Assembly: GCA_045629005.1 (NCBI GenBank)
Contig: JAZQQJ010000021.1
Coordinates: 1 to 48,858, forward strand
Direction: 5' to 3'
Length of the DNA stretch: 48,858 nt
Source of the DNA: RGIG3528 sp045629005
GTDB taxonomy: Bacteria > Bacillota > Clostridia > Lachnospirales > Lachnospiraceae
The notes below the pieces were generated by a model. It saw only the letters and a program-made list of their open reading frames with translations. It did no database searches and had not been told where the DNA came from. Positions 33,540 to 42,974 of this stretch are shown here, one piece after another. Both the position numbers and the translations under genes were made by a program. Numbering within the stretch: position 1 is the stretch's first letter; the number at the start of each line of letters is the position of its first letter.

Positions 33540-34325
33540 TTACATAACCTGCCTTAAAAACCGCCCTGCAAGCTCGGGCCACTGCTGACATTCTTCTACA
33601 ATTTCGCATCCGTTTTCGTGGCTTGTTTCTTCGGATGCCAGAGCAAGACCGTGACCGCCGTACGGGAAAATGTGTACTTCTGCGGTAACTCCAGCTTCCT
33701 TAAGAGCCGTTGCAAAAAGAAGTGTATTCATAACATTAACGCAACCGTCTTCCCACGTATGCCAAAGGAACGTAGGAGGATTGTTTTTCGTGACATGTTT
33801 TTCCATAGAGAAGAAGTCCTTGTCGGCTTCTTCAAAGCTTTTACCGGAAACCTTTTCGATGCTTCCGCGATGTGTATAACGGGCATCCGCTGTAATTACA
33901 GGATAGCCAAGCACGCATGCTGAAGGCCACTCTTCCCCCTCAGAATCGCATGCAAGATTTGCAGCAAGATGACCTCCTGCGGAAAAGCCCATTACAGCAA
34001 CCTTCATGGCATCTACGCACCACTCGGAAGCGTTGGCGCGTATAAGCTTCATTGCCGCCTTTGCCTGCTCTAGTGCTACAGGATAAACCGCTCCCGTAGG
34101 TGAGCAGGAATATTCAAGAACAAAAGTCTGGAAGCCCATTCCGGAGAAACGAAGTGCAATAGGCTCTGCTTCTCTGCATGATGTATACTCATAGCCACCG
34201 CCGGGAAGAATAAGAATTGCCGGGCGGACCCTGTCTGCCCTGAACACTGCATCGTTATGAATAACATAGCCCGTAAGAGCAGCCTCAAATCCATTATATG
34301 AAACACTCTTTTTGATAATTTCCAT
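33540..34325 (-). CDS. Alpha/beta hydrolase (BD-FAE/acetyl esterase-like)
   Basis: 261 aa. Oxyanion motif LPGGGYEYTSCREAEPIALR, nucleophile elbow VMGFSAGGHLAANL, Asp in HTWEDGCVN and the His of YGGHGLALAS give a complete catalytic triad. The pattern matches small esterases that remove acetyl groups from sugars or xylan. No signal peptide, so the enzyme is cytoplasmic. It lies 68 bp after pyrE; GGGAGA precedes the start. Confidence 0.92.
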   Translation of the reverse strand: MEIIKKSVSYNGFEAALTGYVIHNDAVFRADRVRPAILILPGGGYEYTSCREAEPIALRFSGMGFQTFVLEYSCSPTGAVYPVALEQAKAAMKLIRANASEWCVDAMKVAVMGFSAGGHLAANLACDSEGEEWPSACVLGYPVITADARYTHRGSIEKVSGKSFEEADKDFFSMEKHVTKNNPPTFLWHTWEDGCVNVMNTLLFATALKEAGVTAEVHIFPYGGHGLALASEETSHENGCEIVEECQQWPELAGRFLRQVM

Positions 34326-34393
34326 GATTAATCTCCCGATTTAACGTTTTACAGTTCTGCACTTTGCAGTTTAAAACTTTACAGATTAACACT

Positions 34394-35074
34394 TTACTGC
34401 TTTACGCCGTACTGCCTGTAATACTCGTCTATTCTTGCTTTGCACTCATCATCGATGAGTACCTTGCCGTTTACATCTTTGTTGTAGAGGCATTCAACAA
34501 CCTCAGGCATTGATACAATGGCAGCTGTAGGGAAGCCGTATGTCTCACGAATTTCATCGAGGGCACAAACCTTACCGCCAAGGCCTACTTCGTTACGATT
34601 AAGGCTTACCATAAGTCCGACAATCTTTACGTCGCCGCATCCGCGAACAATGGGAACGGTTTCTTCCATAGATTTGCCGGATGTTGTAACGTCTTCAATC
34701 ATGATGACTCTGTCACCGTCTTTAAGCTTGCTGCCGAGAAGAATGCCTGTATCACCATGGTCCTTAACTTCCTTACGGTTTGAGCAGTAACGTATTTCCT
34801 TGCCGTAAAGCTTCGAATACGCAACAGCCGTAACTACAGCAAGGGGAATACCCTTGTACGCAGGTCCGAAGAAGACGTCAAAATCATCCCCGAAATTGTC
34901 ATGAACAGCTTTGGCATAATATTCACCGAGCCTCATAAGCTGTGAGCCGGTAACGTACGCTCCCGCGTTCATAAAAAAAGGCGATTTACGCCCGCTTTTA
35001 AGTGTAAAGTCACCAAACTTGAGCACTTCGCACTCAACCATAAAGTCAATAAATTCTTTCTTGTACTGCTGCAT
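34394..35074 (-). CDS. pyrE: Orotate phosphoribosyltransferase
   Basis: Converts orotate and PRPP to OMP in pyrimidine synthesis. 226 aa. PRPP motif VIMIEDVTTSGKSM, N-terminal FGDFTLKSGRKSPFFMNAG, and the flexible-loop Lys/Arg/His segment RKEVKDHGDTG. It is separated from other pyr genes and embedded behind a GGDEF/EAL gene (18-bp gap), with GGAGGG at its start. Confidence 0.97.
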   Translation of the reverse strand: MQQYKKEFIDFMVECEVLKFGDFTLKSGRKSPFFMNAGAYVTGSQLMRLGEYYAKAVHDNFGDDFDVFFGPAYKGIPLAVVTAVAYSKLYGKEIRYCSNRKEVKDHGDTGILLGSKLKDGDRVIMIEDVTTSGKSMEETVPIVRGCGDVKIVGLMVSLNRNEVGLGGKVCALDEIRETYGFPTAAIVSMPEVVECLYNKDVNGKVLIDDECKARIDEYYRQYGVKQ

Positions 35075-35092
35075 TTCTGCCCTCCGTAAAAA

Positions 35093-38000
35093 TTAGTTAT
35101 TCTTCACCCATTTGACATATTCCAAAACAGGCATAGGTCTCGCATAAACGAAGCCCTGGATAAAGTCGCACTCTGCCTGACGCAGCATGCTGACCTGACG
35201 CTTGTTTTCGATGCCTTCGGCGATTGTTCGCATATCAAGATCGCGGGCCATATTTATTGTGTCCCGCACAATTGAAGACTGACGTTCGTCATCTTCCTGT
35301 GATTCAAAGAATTTTTTATCAAGCTTCAGCACATCCACAGAAAGGTTCTGAAGCACGTTAAGGCTGGAAAGCTCCGAGCCGAAATCGTCCATCGCACAAT
35401 AGCATCCAAGCTTTTTAAGCTTTCGTATTATTTCAGCGAAGCGATCATAGTTTGTAACAGCAACACCTTCGGTAAATTCAAGTTCAATCTCGCCGGGCTG
35501 TATATCATACTCGGAAAGAGTTTTCTCGACTCTGTCAAGGAAATCCGGCTGAAGTATTGTAGCTCGCGAAAGATTTACCGCAATACAGCTTGACATATTT
35601 TCTTCTTCACGAAGCTTCTTTACAATACCGCACACTTTATTAAGCATGTACATATCGAGCTTCGTAATGCGACCGTCATGCTCGAAAAGCGGTATGAACT
35701 CTGAAGGAAGTGCATAAAAGTCATTGTTGCGCACCCATCTGCAAAGTGCCTCCGCACGGAAATATACTGTTTCGGGACCCGCCTTGCCGATATAAACCTG
35801 AGGCTGAAGATATACCTTAAACTCCTCTTTTTTGATAGCCTCGTCCATGTTGCTTTCAAGCTCGATTTCACGCATTGCAGCGGTTTTAAGGTCATCATCG
35901 TAGAAACGGACCTTATTGCCGATTTCCTGCTTGGCGCGCTTCTTCGCTATTGTAGCCATATTCAGCATTGTGTCAACAGAATCCTTGTTATTCTCGGGAA
36001 TAAGGTAAACACCTGCTGCAAGCTCAACAAGATATCTGCCCTCGTAGTTCAGGCGGAAATAGTCAACAACAGCTTCAACGATTTCTTCAATCTTTGTCTG
36101 CAAAGCCTTTTCATCGTTATACTCAAACAGAGCACAGAAATTATCCGCAGAAATGCGGCACATAAACTCTTCCTCACGAAGCATGCGGGCAAACATGTCA
36201 GCGACATTTTTAAGAACAATATTGCCGATATCATAGCCGAATACTTCGTTAAAAAACTTGAATTTAATAATATCAAATGCACAAAGAGCATACTTCTTCC
36301 CGTTGGAAACACGTCTCATGCAACGCTTAAAGCCGTCAAAGTTCAGATATCCCGTAGTTTCATCGTAATATCTGATGCTCTTCATGGCGTCGCGCTCAGA
36401 AAGCATTTTCATACACTCAAGAAGCACAACACTCACAGTACCTGCAGTAGAAAGCTCTGCAGTATTTTTGGTGAGATTCTTAATGTACATATAACCATAT
36501 ACATTCGTTTTATCCCAAATCGGTACAACGAACAGATTTTTGACTCCTGTCTTTGCAAAGTATTTGTATGCCTTGGCATCAATGTCCTCAAACTTAGCAA
36601 TGTCATCAATATAGGCAACAATATGCTTTCCGAGTATATCCGACCAGTGATTTCTTGCATACTCGGAAATGTCCCTTCTCGATGAAGGTATCTCGTTTTC
36701 GGGAATATTTAGTGATGCGACACCTGTTTCACCAGAGTTCCAGACAATATATCCCTGTTCGGCACCATAATAAAAGCACAGTGTATTAATTGTCTCACCA
36801 AAATACCTCTCCGGTTCCTCAAGGTAGTTCACGTCACTGCACGCACATGACGTAATAATATTCTGGCACCACGCACCTTTTTTATACTCTTCATTTGCTT
36901 CTTCAACGTTGCTTACCGCTTTAAAAAGATGAATGAAGCAATCTTCGTCTTCAATTCTTAAGAAGCCTGCTCTCTGTACAAAATCGGTGTCAAGAAGATT
37001 GGAATGTGTTTCGGTAAGCACAAAGGAATTGTGATTGCAAATATCATAAATGCAGTTTGCACATTTTTCGTTATGACCTTCAAAGGCTTCGTAGCACTTT
37101 CTTCCGACCCATCCTTCGTAAGGCGATCCTTCGCATGCGGAGCTTGTTAAAACCTTTGTTATCGTCATGTCCTCAGGATTGACAACCATAATGAAATCCT
37201 TGGGATGACTTAAAAGAAGATACTCTGATGTCTCAAGCTTATATTTTTCAATGAGCCACACAAACATATCGTTCGCATTAAGCTCCGACTTTTCCAGCAT
37301 CTCATCATGTTCTTCTTCGGTATATGTGCCGAGGAGCTTTTGCTTTGACATGAGCACCTCGCGCTCATAGGCTTTTTTATAAAGAACGTAAGGGCTCTTG
37401 CCACCTCGCTTTGCAACATAAAGCGCAGTATCTGCCTGTCTGTACAATTCGCCCCATGATGTTTTTCCCGGGAAAGCGGCAACACCTGCATAAGACCGTA
37501 TGCTCACTCCGTCCGTTCTCATTTCGGACAGTTTTATGAAAAATGAAGTCATCTGTTCACGAAGCGCCTGCTCATCACCTGCATCCGGAAGGAAAACTGT
37601 AAACTCGTCTCCTCCGACTCTTGAAACAACCGCATCCTCTCCGAAAAACGAAATGCATAATCCGGAAAAATCAGTAAGCACATGATCACCGGTTTCATGT
37701 CCAAACGTTTCATTAACATTTTTCAGGCTGTCAAGGTCAAACATAATAAGCGCAGGGAAATGAAGCTTCTCTTTCAGTATGTCTTCGATGATGTTCTGCG
37801 CAATGCTTCTGTTGTAAACACCTGTAAGAGGATCCCTCTCACATCTGATTTTTATCGTTTCCTCTGCTTCCTTCATCTGGCGTATCTTGCGGCCGTCATA
37901 AGCAAACAAAATGACACAGAGCACAAGAATGGCAATGAGCGACACCGTAAGAAGCATTGACCAGTCAGAAAAAACAATGCCAAAGAAGTTTTTGAACTTG

Positions 38001-38110
38001 TAAATAATCTCATCCTTTTTGGCGCTGTTAATGAAAGCCAACAAAATAAGGGCGGCTAAAACAAGGATGATTAAATATCTCCATTTGTTTCTACCGTCCT
38101 CTTTCTTCAT
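35093..38110 (-). CDS. Membrane GGDEF-degenerate GGDEF-EAL cyclic-di-GMP protein
   Basis: 1005 aa. Two N-terminal helices (about 11-28 and 49-70), then GGDEF domain 1 (about 90-245) with intact SRVGGDEF. A middle region (about 265-575) holds PAS-like and GAF-like parts and a Cys cluster (CYEAFEGHNEKCANCIYDIC). A second GGDEF domain (about 590-745) has RISADNF instead of GGDEF and is probably inactive. The C-terminal EAL domain (about 760-1005) keeps EALCRW, NLSRAT, ELEFTE, DDFGS, KLDK and AEGIE. Both synthesis and hydrolysis of c-di-GMP are possible. GGAGGACAGGTC precedes the ATG; mgtC is 27 bp upstream and pyrE downstream. Confidence 0.93.
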   Translation of the reverse strand: MKKEDGRNKWRYLIILVLAALILLAFINSAKKDEIIYKFKNFFGIVFSDWSMLLTVSLIAILVLCVILFAYDGRKIRQMKEAEETIKIRCERDPLTGVYNRSIAQNIIEDILKEKLHFPALIMFDLDSLKNVNETFGHETGDHVLTDFSGLCISFFGEDAVVSRVGGDEFTVFLPDAGDEQALREQMTSFFIKLSEMRTDGVSIRSYAGVAAFPGKTSWGELYRQADTALYVAKRGGKSPYVLYKKAYEREVLMSKQKLLGTYTEEEHDEMLEKSELNANDMFVWLIEKYKLETSEYLLLSHPKDFIMVVNPEDMTITKVLTSSACEGSPYEGWVGRKCYEAFEGHNEKCANCIYDICNHNSFVLTETHSNLLDTDFVQRAGFLRIEDEDCFIHLFKAVSNVEEANEEYKKGAWCQNIITSCACSDVNYLEEPERYFGETINTLCFYYGAEQGYIVWNSGETGVASLNIPENEIPSSRRDISEYARNHWSDILGKHIVAYIDDIAKFEDIDAKAYKYFAKTGVKNLFVVPIWDKTNVYGYMYIKNLTKNTAELSTAGTVSVVLLECMKMLSERDAMKSIRYYDETTGYLNFDGFKRCMRRVSNGKKYALCAFDIIKFKFFNEVFGYDIGNIVLKNVADMFARMLREEEFMCRISADNFCALFEYNDEKALQTKIEEIVEAVVDYFRLNYEGRYLVELAAGVYLIPENNKDSVDTMLNMATIAKKRAKQEIGNKVRFYDDDLKTAAMREIELESNMDEAIKKEEFKVYLQPQVYIGKAGPETVYFRAEALCRWVRNNDFYALPSEFIPLFEHDGRITKLDMYMLNKVCGIVKKLREEENMSSCIAVNLSRATILQPDFLDRVEKTLSEYDIQPGEIELEFTEGVAVTNYDRFAEIIRKLKKLGCYCAMDDFGSELSSLNVLQNLSVDVLKLDKKFFESQEDDERQSSIVRDTINMARDLDMRTIAEGIENKRQVSMLRQAECDFIQGFVYARPMPVLEYVKWVKNN

Positions 38111-38137
38111 GACCTGTCCTCCGTCTGTCGCGTTACG

Positions 38138-38824
38138 TTACTGGTTGCAGAAAAATTCCTTAACACCCGGCATTCCGTTAAGAATGTCGATAAGCTCTTC
38201 AATTTTCTTTGAATCCAAATGTCTTACAACTGCTTCGTACTCGAGAATTCCTTCTTCTTTTTTCTTTATTGAAAAATCCTCAACGACTATTTTATGCGAA
38301 TCAAGGTACTCCCGCATCGAATTCATGACATCCGGTTTATCCTCAAGAGTAAGATGTATTTCAGTCGCATTTGAAGTTTCCCAAGTAATGTGCTTGTGAA
38401 GATAACTCTGAAGGAAAACAAGAAGCACTGTTGAGAAAATGGCAACAAGATACATTCCTGCGCCTAAAGCAAGTCCGACACCTGATGTTGCCCAAAGGCC
38501 CGCAGATGTTGTAAGTCCTTTTATTGAGCCGCCCTTAACAAAGATTACGCCTGCACAAAGGAAGGAGATACCCGTAATAACGTTTGCCGCAACTCGGGAT
38601 GCATCCAAAGATACGCTGTCTGTAATGACAACATCGAAGAAGCCGTATTTTGAAACAATAACCATAAGCGCAGAGCCGAGACATACAATAAGGTGAGTCC
38701 TTATTCCGGCTTCCTTCTGCCTGTGGCTACGTTCAAGACCGATAAGACTTCCGCATAATGCCGCAACAACGAGTCTTACAAGATATTCCCATTGTCCCAG
38801 CTGTTCCATAATAAAATCCTGCAT
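38138..38824 (-). CDS. MgtC/SapB family membrane protein
   Basis: 228 aa. Four or five N-terminal helices with the signature CGSLIGLERSHRQKEAGIRTHLIVCLGSAL, a conserved FLCAGVIFVKGGSIKGLTTSAGLWATSGVGLA segment (split here by length), and a C-terminal ACT-like domain from about 150. Bacterial MgtC proteins are linked to Mg limitation and F-ATPase regulation in some species; most non-pathogen members are uncharacterised. It heads the minus-strand operon. Confidence 0.92.
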   Translation of the reverse strand: MQDFIMEQLGQWEYLVRLVVAALCGSLIGLERSHRQKEAGIRTHLIVCLGSALMVIVSKYGFFDVVITDSVSLDASRVAANVITGISFLCAGVIFVKGGSIKGLTTSAGLWATSGVGLALGAGMYLVAIFSTVLLVFLQSYLHKHITWETSNATEIHLTLEDKPDVMNSMREYLDSHKIVVEDFSIKKKEEGILEYEAVVRHLDSKKIEELIDILNGMPGVKEFFCNQ

Positions 38825-39126
38825 AAAAAAAATCCCTCTACATATATGATATTACCGGTGAACAGGGAACATTCGCCCCCACATGTTATTCATTTCATTT
38901 TCAAAATTATTCCAAAAAAATGCAAAACAACACACCTTCGTATATTTTACCATTTAATCGTAAAAAGGCAAGTAAATACATATAAGAAGCATTGATATAT
39001 TTTAATCAGTTGCTCTGCTTATAAAAGTGATTAGATTTAATATTGTATCAATGTATACCATTTTCAAAAGATATGTGTTACAATCCCTAACATCCAAAAA
39101 AGTAAAAAATATTCGGAGGTTATGAT
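38825..39126. other. Divergent intergenic region between mgtC and glyA
   Basis: About 300 bp of AT-rich DNA with no ORF. A TACAAT box at about 39077-39082 may belong to the glyA promoter, but its -35 is weak. I see no riboswitch or strong dyad. Confidence 0.4.
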
Positions 39127-40365
39127 ATGTTTGATTTTAACGAAATCGTTAAGGCCGATCCCGAACTTGCCGATGCCATGAACCTTGAGCTTGGCCGTCA
39201 GAGAGACCACATTGAGCTGATTGCTTCGGAAAACTTTGTAAGCCCCGCAGTTATGGCTGCCATGGGTTCCATTCTCACAAACAAGTATGCTGAAGGTTAT
39301 CCCGGAAAGCGCTACTACGGTGGATGTGAGTATGTTGATATCGTAGAAACACTTGCCATTGAGCGTATCAAGAAGCTCTATGGCTGCACATATGCCAACG
39401 TTCAGCCTCACTCAGGTGCACAGGCTAATATGACCGTTTTCTTCTCACTTCTCCAGCCCGGTGATACATTCATGGGCATGAGCCTCGCAGACGGCGGTCA
39501 CCTTTCACACGGTTCACCGGTTAACTTCTCCGGAACATATTTCAACGTTGTTCCTTACGGCGTAAATGAAGAAGGCTTCATTGACTATGATGAGGTTCTC
39601 CGTATTGCCAAGGAATGCAAGCCCAAGATGATTCTTGCCGGCGCATCCGCATATCCCAGAGCAATCGACTTCAAGCGTTTCCGTGAGATTGCTGACGAAG
39701 TAGGCGCATACCTTATGGTTGATATGGCTCACATTGCTGGTCTCGTTGCTGCAGGTCTTCACCAGTCTCCCATCCCTTACGCTCACGTTGTTACTTCAAC
39801 AACACATAAGACACTCCGCGGTCCCAGAGGCGGTATCATCCTTTCCAGTGAAGAATTTGCTACAGAGCACAAGTTCAACAAAGCTCTCTTCCCCGGCATC
39901 CAGGGCGGTCCTCTTATGCATGTTATTGCAGGTAAGGCAGTCTGCTTCAAGGAAGCTCTCGATCCTTCCTTCAAGAAGTACGCTCAGGGCATCGTAGACA
40001 ATGCACAGGCTCTTGCAAAGGGTCTCACATCACGTGGTTTCGACCTTGTTTCCGGCGGAACGGACAACCACCTTATGCTCGTCGATCTTCGTAGCAAGGG
40101 CGTTACAGGTAAGGAAACAGAAACACTTCTCGACAGTGTTAACATCACATGTAACAAGAACTCCATCCCCAAAGATCCCGCAAAGCCGAACGTTACAAGC
40201 GGTATCCGTCTCGGCACTGCAGCAGTTACATCCCGTGGCTTCAACACAGCTGATTTGGATGTTGTTGCAAATGCAATCACTCTTGCAGTTGATTCCCGTG
40301 GCGAGAAGGCAGAAGAAGTTAAGGCACTTGTTAAGGGTCTCACAGATAAGTATCCTCTTTACTAA
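39127..40365 (+). CDS. glyA: Serine hydroxymethyltransferase
   Basis: Interconverts serine and glycine with tetrahydrofolate. 412 aa, standard length. IELIASENFVSPAVM, KRYYGGCEYVD, VQPHSGAQAN and the PLP lysine in VTSTTHKTLRGPRGG are all present, with PFVTSGIRLGT (here KPNVTSGIRLGTAA) near the end. CGGAGGTTATGAT precedes the start. It is monocistronic, ends at a bidirectional terminator, and is the last housekeeping gene before the AT-rich accessory region. Confidence 0.98.
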   Translation: MFDFNEIVKADPELADAMNLELGRQRDHIELIASENFVSPAVMAAMGSILTNKYAEGYPGKRYYGGCEYVDIVETLAIERIKKLYGCTYANVQPHSGAQANMTVFFSLLQPGDTFMGMSLADGGHLSHGSPVNFSGTYFNVVPYGVNEEGFIDYDEVLRIAKECKPKMILAGASAYPRAIDFKRFREIADEVGAYLMVDMAHIAGLVAAGLHQSPIPYAHVVTSTTHKTLRGPRGGIILSSEEFATEHKFNKALFPGIQGGPLMHVIAGKAVCFKEALDPSFKKYAQGIVDNAQALAKGLTSRGFDLVSGGTDNHLMLVDLRSKGVTGKETETLLDSVNITCNKNSIPKDPAKPNVTSGIRLGTAAVTSRGFNTADLDVVANAITLAVDSRGEKAEEVKALVKGLTDKYPLY

Positions 40366-40394
40366 TAAGCGTTAAAATCTTCCAAAGAATAAAT

Positions 40395-40432
40395 AAAAAT
40401 GGTTCAGCAGTATTTTGCTGAACCATTTTTTT
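40395..40432. terminator. Bidirectional terminator between glyA and the C39-like gene
   Basis: TGGTTCAGCA 40400-40409 pairs with TGCTGAACCA 40416-40425, flanked by A5 on the left and T7 on the right, so it can stop both convergent genes. Confidence 0.93.
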
Positions 40433-40434
40433 GT

Positions 40435-41673
40435 TTATCTGTATCTTAAGGTGCTAATGCTGTAAAACCCTTTCTGCAAATCATAAAGCCCTTGAACAGT
40501 AGAACAGCCCCATCCGGGATCGCAGATCAAAATGTTATCAGGATGGCAAAGGCTTTCTATCACATTTCCATAACAATCCTTCGGAGCAGAGACCATCCCG
40601 TATGCTACAACAAAATGTTCCCCGCCGCTTTCTGATGTTATCTTTAATATAACAGGACGTCCCTCTGTTAAAAGCTCATACAATTTTTGATAAGAAAACT
40701 GTTCTTCATTTTGTTTATAGGCATTTTGAACAGGCCCACCTGTAGCACCGCCACCAGAATTTACTATAACCTGCTCTTCTTCAATCAAATCCAACGGAGT
40801 GATATCTCGCCCCAGTCGGTAGGCTTCACACATAGCATACGACGTTACAAGGCACCCTACGCTTCTATAAGTATACTTTGATTTTCCCATATACTTACTA
40901 CCCCATTGAGGATCCGCTTGTGACAGCAATTTAACATCTAACAATGGAGAATCCGATTTTCCATTTACGTTAATCAGAGTTTCGCACCAGTACTCTTTCC
41001 CGTTTTTATCAACGGCGGCATACGCAGCTCGGTAAGAATGTCCTTCCAAAAAGGATGTTTTTACGTTAAGCGTTCCCTTTGTCATACCAATTAATTCATA
41101 TCTGTTAAAAATAAGTTTATCAGTTGTAAGGTCTCGTAAACTGAATAATGACTTTACAGGATTTCCATTTCCATTAACTTTAACTGACATTAAGATTGAA
41201 TTGCATGGGGCAACATATCTGTCACAGGTAAGACTGGGAACCATACTTGTAGACTGCTCATCTGCGCTGTATATGTACGTATCGTTCTCTATATCAGTTG
41301 ACGTATAAGTAAAATACACAGGTGAGCACCATTCATCATGACTACCATATGAAGCAGCAAAGCATACCTTTATCCTGTCCCCCGGCTTAGCATAATCAGT
41401 TATACGGATCTTATACTTATAATTGGCTTTTGTCACTTCATTATTTACAAACTTAACGCCTGTTGTTTCATTTCGCATAGCCCAGATGAGGTAATTAGGA
41501 TTTCCAACATAGGAGACTTTTATTTTAATATAGCCGTCCTCATTTATCTCAATAACCTCGTTGTTATCCGGGAACGTAATTCTGGTGTCTTCCGCTGCAT
41601 ATACACTAATTGGATTTATTAAGGTAATCACCAATAAGGCAGCAAGTATTACTAAAAAAACTCTTTTTTTCAT
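40435..41673 (-). CDS. Secreted protein with C39-type papain-like peptidase domain
   Basis: 412 aa with a Sec signal peptide (KKRVFLVILAALLVITLI, cleavage near SVYA-AE). Two Ig-like regions cover about 30-230. The C-terminal domain resembles peptidase C39-like proteins: SQADPQWGSKYM, catalytic Cys in SVGCLVTSYAMC, His in EHFVVAYG and Asp in ILICDPGWG. It should act outside the cell on peptides. AAAGGAG precedes the start. It lies 49 bp behind the reverse transcriptase gene on the same strand; whether it belongs to the same element is unclear. Confidence 0.8.
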   Translation of the reverse strand: MKKRVFLVILAALLVITLINPISVYAAEDTRITFPDNNEVIEINEDGYIKIKVSYVGNPNYLIWAMRNETTGVKFVNNEVTKANYKYKIRITDYAKPGDRIKVCFAASYGSHDEWCSPVYFTYTSTDIENDTYIYSADEQSTSMVPSLTCDRYVAPCNSILMSVKVNGNGNPVKSLFSLRDLTTDKLIFNRYELIGMTKGTLNVKTSFLEGHSYRAAYAAVDKNGKEYWCETLINVNGKSDSPLLDVKLLSQADPQWGSKYMGKSKYTYRSVGCLVTSYAMCEAYRLGRDITPLDLIEEEQVIVNSGGGATGGPVQNAYKQNEEQFSYQKLYELLTEGRPVILKITSESGGEHFVVAYGMVSAPKDCYGNVIESLCHPDNILICDPGWGCSTVQGLYDLQKGFYSISTLRYR

Positions 41674-41702
41674 AGTTTTTCTCCTTTATTATTATTTATA
41701 AA

Positions 41703-41720
41703 TCATTGTGGCCACAATGA
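41703..41720. promoter_or_regulatory. 18-bp perfect palindrome after the reverse transcriptase gene
   Basis: TCATTGTGGCCACAATGA is fully self-complementary and begins 2 bp past the RT stop on the minus strand. It is followed by an A/T run without a clear T-tract. It could be a regulator site, a weak terminator or a recognition dyad. Confidence 0.6.
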
Positions 41721-41722
41721 AT

Positions 41723-42961
41723 TTATCTAAAAGTGAAACAAAAATCGTGCAAATTGCCTTTTTTTATTACGTTTGTTTGGCGAAAATATATCTCGTTAAG
41801 CCATTCGCTCATCATAACAAAACTTTTACTGTCATTAACAGCCAATAAGTTATGAGCCTGGTATCCATTCAATTGTGCATGCCTTACCATATTTAGTATT
41901 TCAAACACCTGCTTGTATTCCACTTCACAAACAATTTTTGTCAGCTGTTCTACATCTGCATATTTGAAATAATTTAGCCATCCCCGATTAAAAGCACCAA
42001 TTCGATCAAACCATATATAGTCATCACGTGACGTTTTTTTCAAAGATTTTTCAAAATTAATATTCATTTTTTTTAATGCTTTATCGGATACTGCCGGAAC
42101 ATATTCAGTTTCCTTTCTCAAAAACGAGTATCCTAAAAAGTCCATCTTATCAGGCATTACAATTCTGGTTTTGTCCATATTCAATTCAAGAGACAGATTT
42201 TTAGTCAGGAAGGCTCGTGTAAATTGAATTGCAGTTTCTGCTGCCTTTTTACTCTCGCAAAAGATTACTATGTCATCTGCATACCTAACAAAGTTAAATT
42301 GAAGCCTTTCAAAAAAAAGATCAACACTGTCAAGCACAATGTTAGCCAACAATGGACTTAATGGGCTTCCCTGACATAATCCATGATGTTTAACGTATTG
42401 TACTTTCTTAATCGGATCCACAACCTTCTGATTGAGGTATGTATGAATTAAATTGCAGAGTTTTCTGTCTGATAATGTTTCATCAATCTTTTTCATAAGG
42501 TTTTGATGGTTTACATTGTCAAAAAAAGCTTTAATGTCAATTTGAGCAATGTAGAGTTGACCATCATTGACATATTCCATACATTTTTTTAAGGCATCCT
42601 CAGTTCCTCTCCCTTCGATAAAACCATAGCTGTTCTTACTAAACAATTGACGATATTCTGGTTCAAGTTTTGAAGATATTGCATAAAGAATCACACGGTC
42701 AAGAAGCGTTGGTATTTCCAACATCCGTTTTGATTTATTCTGTGGTTCTTTTTGTATAGGCTGTCTTAGAGCAGCATTAGGCTTATATGTACCTTTAAAA
42801 ACAGCTTCGATGATTGATACTGCATTCTTTTCCCAATAATCTGCGAACAGCTCACTTGTAACCTCGCTCAACCCCGGAGAAGTTTTCTTTCGTACGACAT
42901 GCTTTATTGCATACTGCAGGTTTTCCGTTGTAAAGATATCCTCGAGAGAAGTATTAATCAT
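41723..42961 (-). CDS. Free-standing group II-like reverse transcriptase
   Basis: 412 aa from the ATG at 42961 (MINTSLEDIFTTEN), set by AGGGAGGGGACAAGC just upstream. RT blocks in order: SPGLSEVTSELF, KRMLEIPTLLDRVI, YGFIEGRGTEDAL, QIDIKAFFDNV with the first Asp, GLCQGSPLSPLLANI, FVRYADDIVIF with the catalytic YADD, LNMDKTRIV and FLGYSF. A short thumb/X-like segment with FNRGWLNYFKYAD follows. No HNH endonuclease domain is visible. Neither flank has room for group II intron RNA: 13 bp separate it from the helicase gene, and no domain V is seen. It is the last gene of the phage-like operon and presumably makes cDNA from an RNA template. Confidence 0.92.
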   Translation of the reverse strand: MINTSLEDIFTTENLQYAIKHVVRKKTSPGLSEVTSELFADYWEKNAVSIIEAVFKGTYKPNAALRQPIQKEPQNKSKRMLEIPTLLDRVILYAISSKLEPEYRQLFSKNSYGFIEGRGTEDALKKCMEYVNDGQLYIAQIDIKAFFDNVNHQNLMKKIDETLSDRKLCNLIHTYLNQKVVDPIKKVQYVKHHGLCQGSPLSPLLANIVLDSVDLFFERLQFNFVRYADDIVIFCESKKAAETAIQFTRAFLTKNLSLELNMDKTRIVMPDKMDFLGYSFLRKETEYVPAVSDKALKKMNINFEKSLKKTSRDDYIWFDRIGAFNRGWLNYFKYADVEQLTKIVCEVEYKQVFEILNMVRHAQLNGYQAHNLLAVNDSKSFVMMSEWLNEIYFRQTNVIKKGNLHDFCFTFR

Positions 42962-42974
42962 GCTTGTCCCCTCC

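Noticed and set aside
41674..42974. Group II intron
   Set aside because: No room for intron RNA domains on the 5' side, no domain V or VI on the 3' side, and the RT is in an operon with 13-bp spacing.
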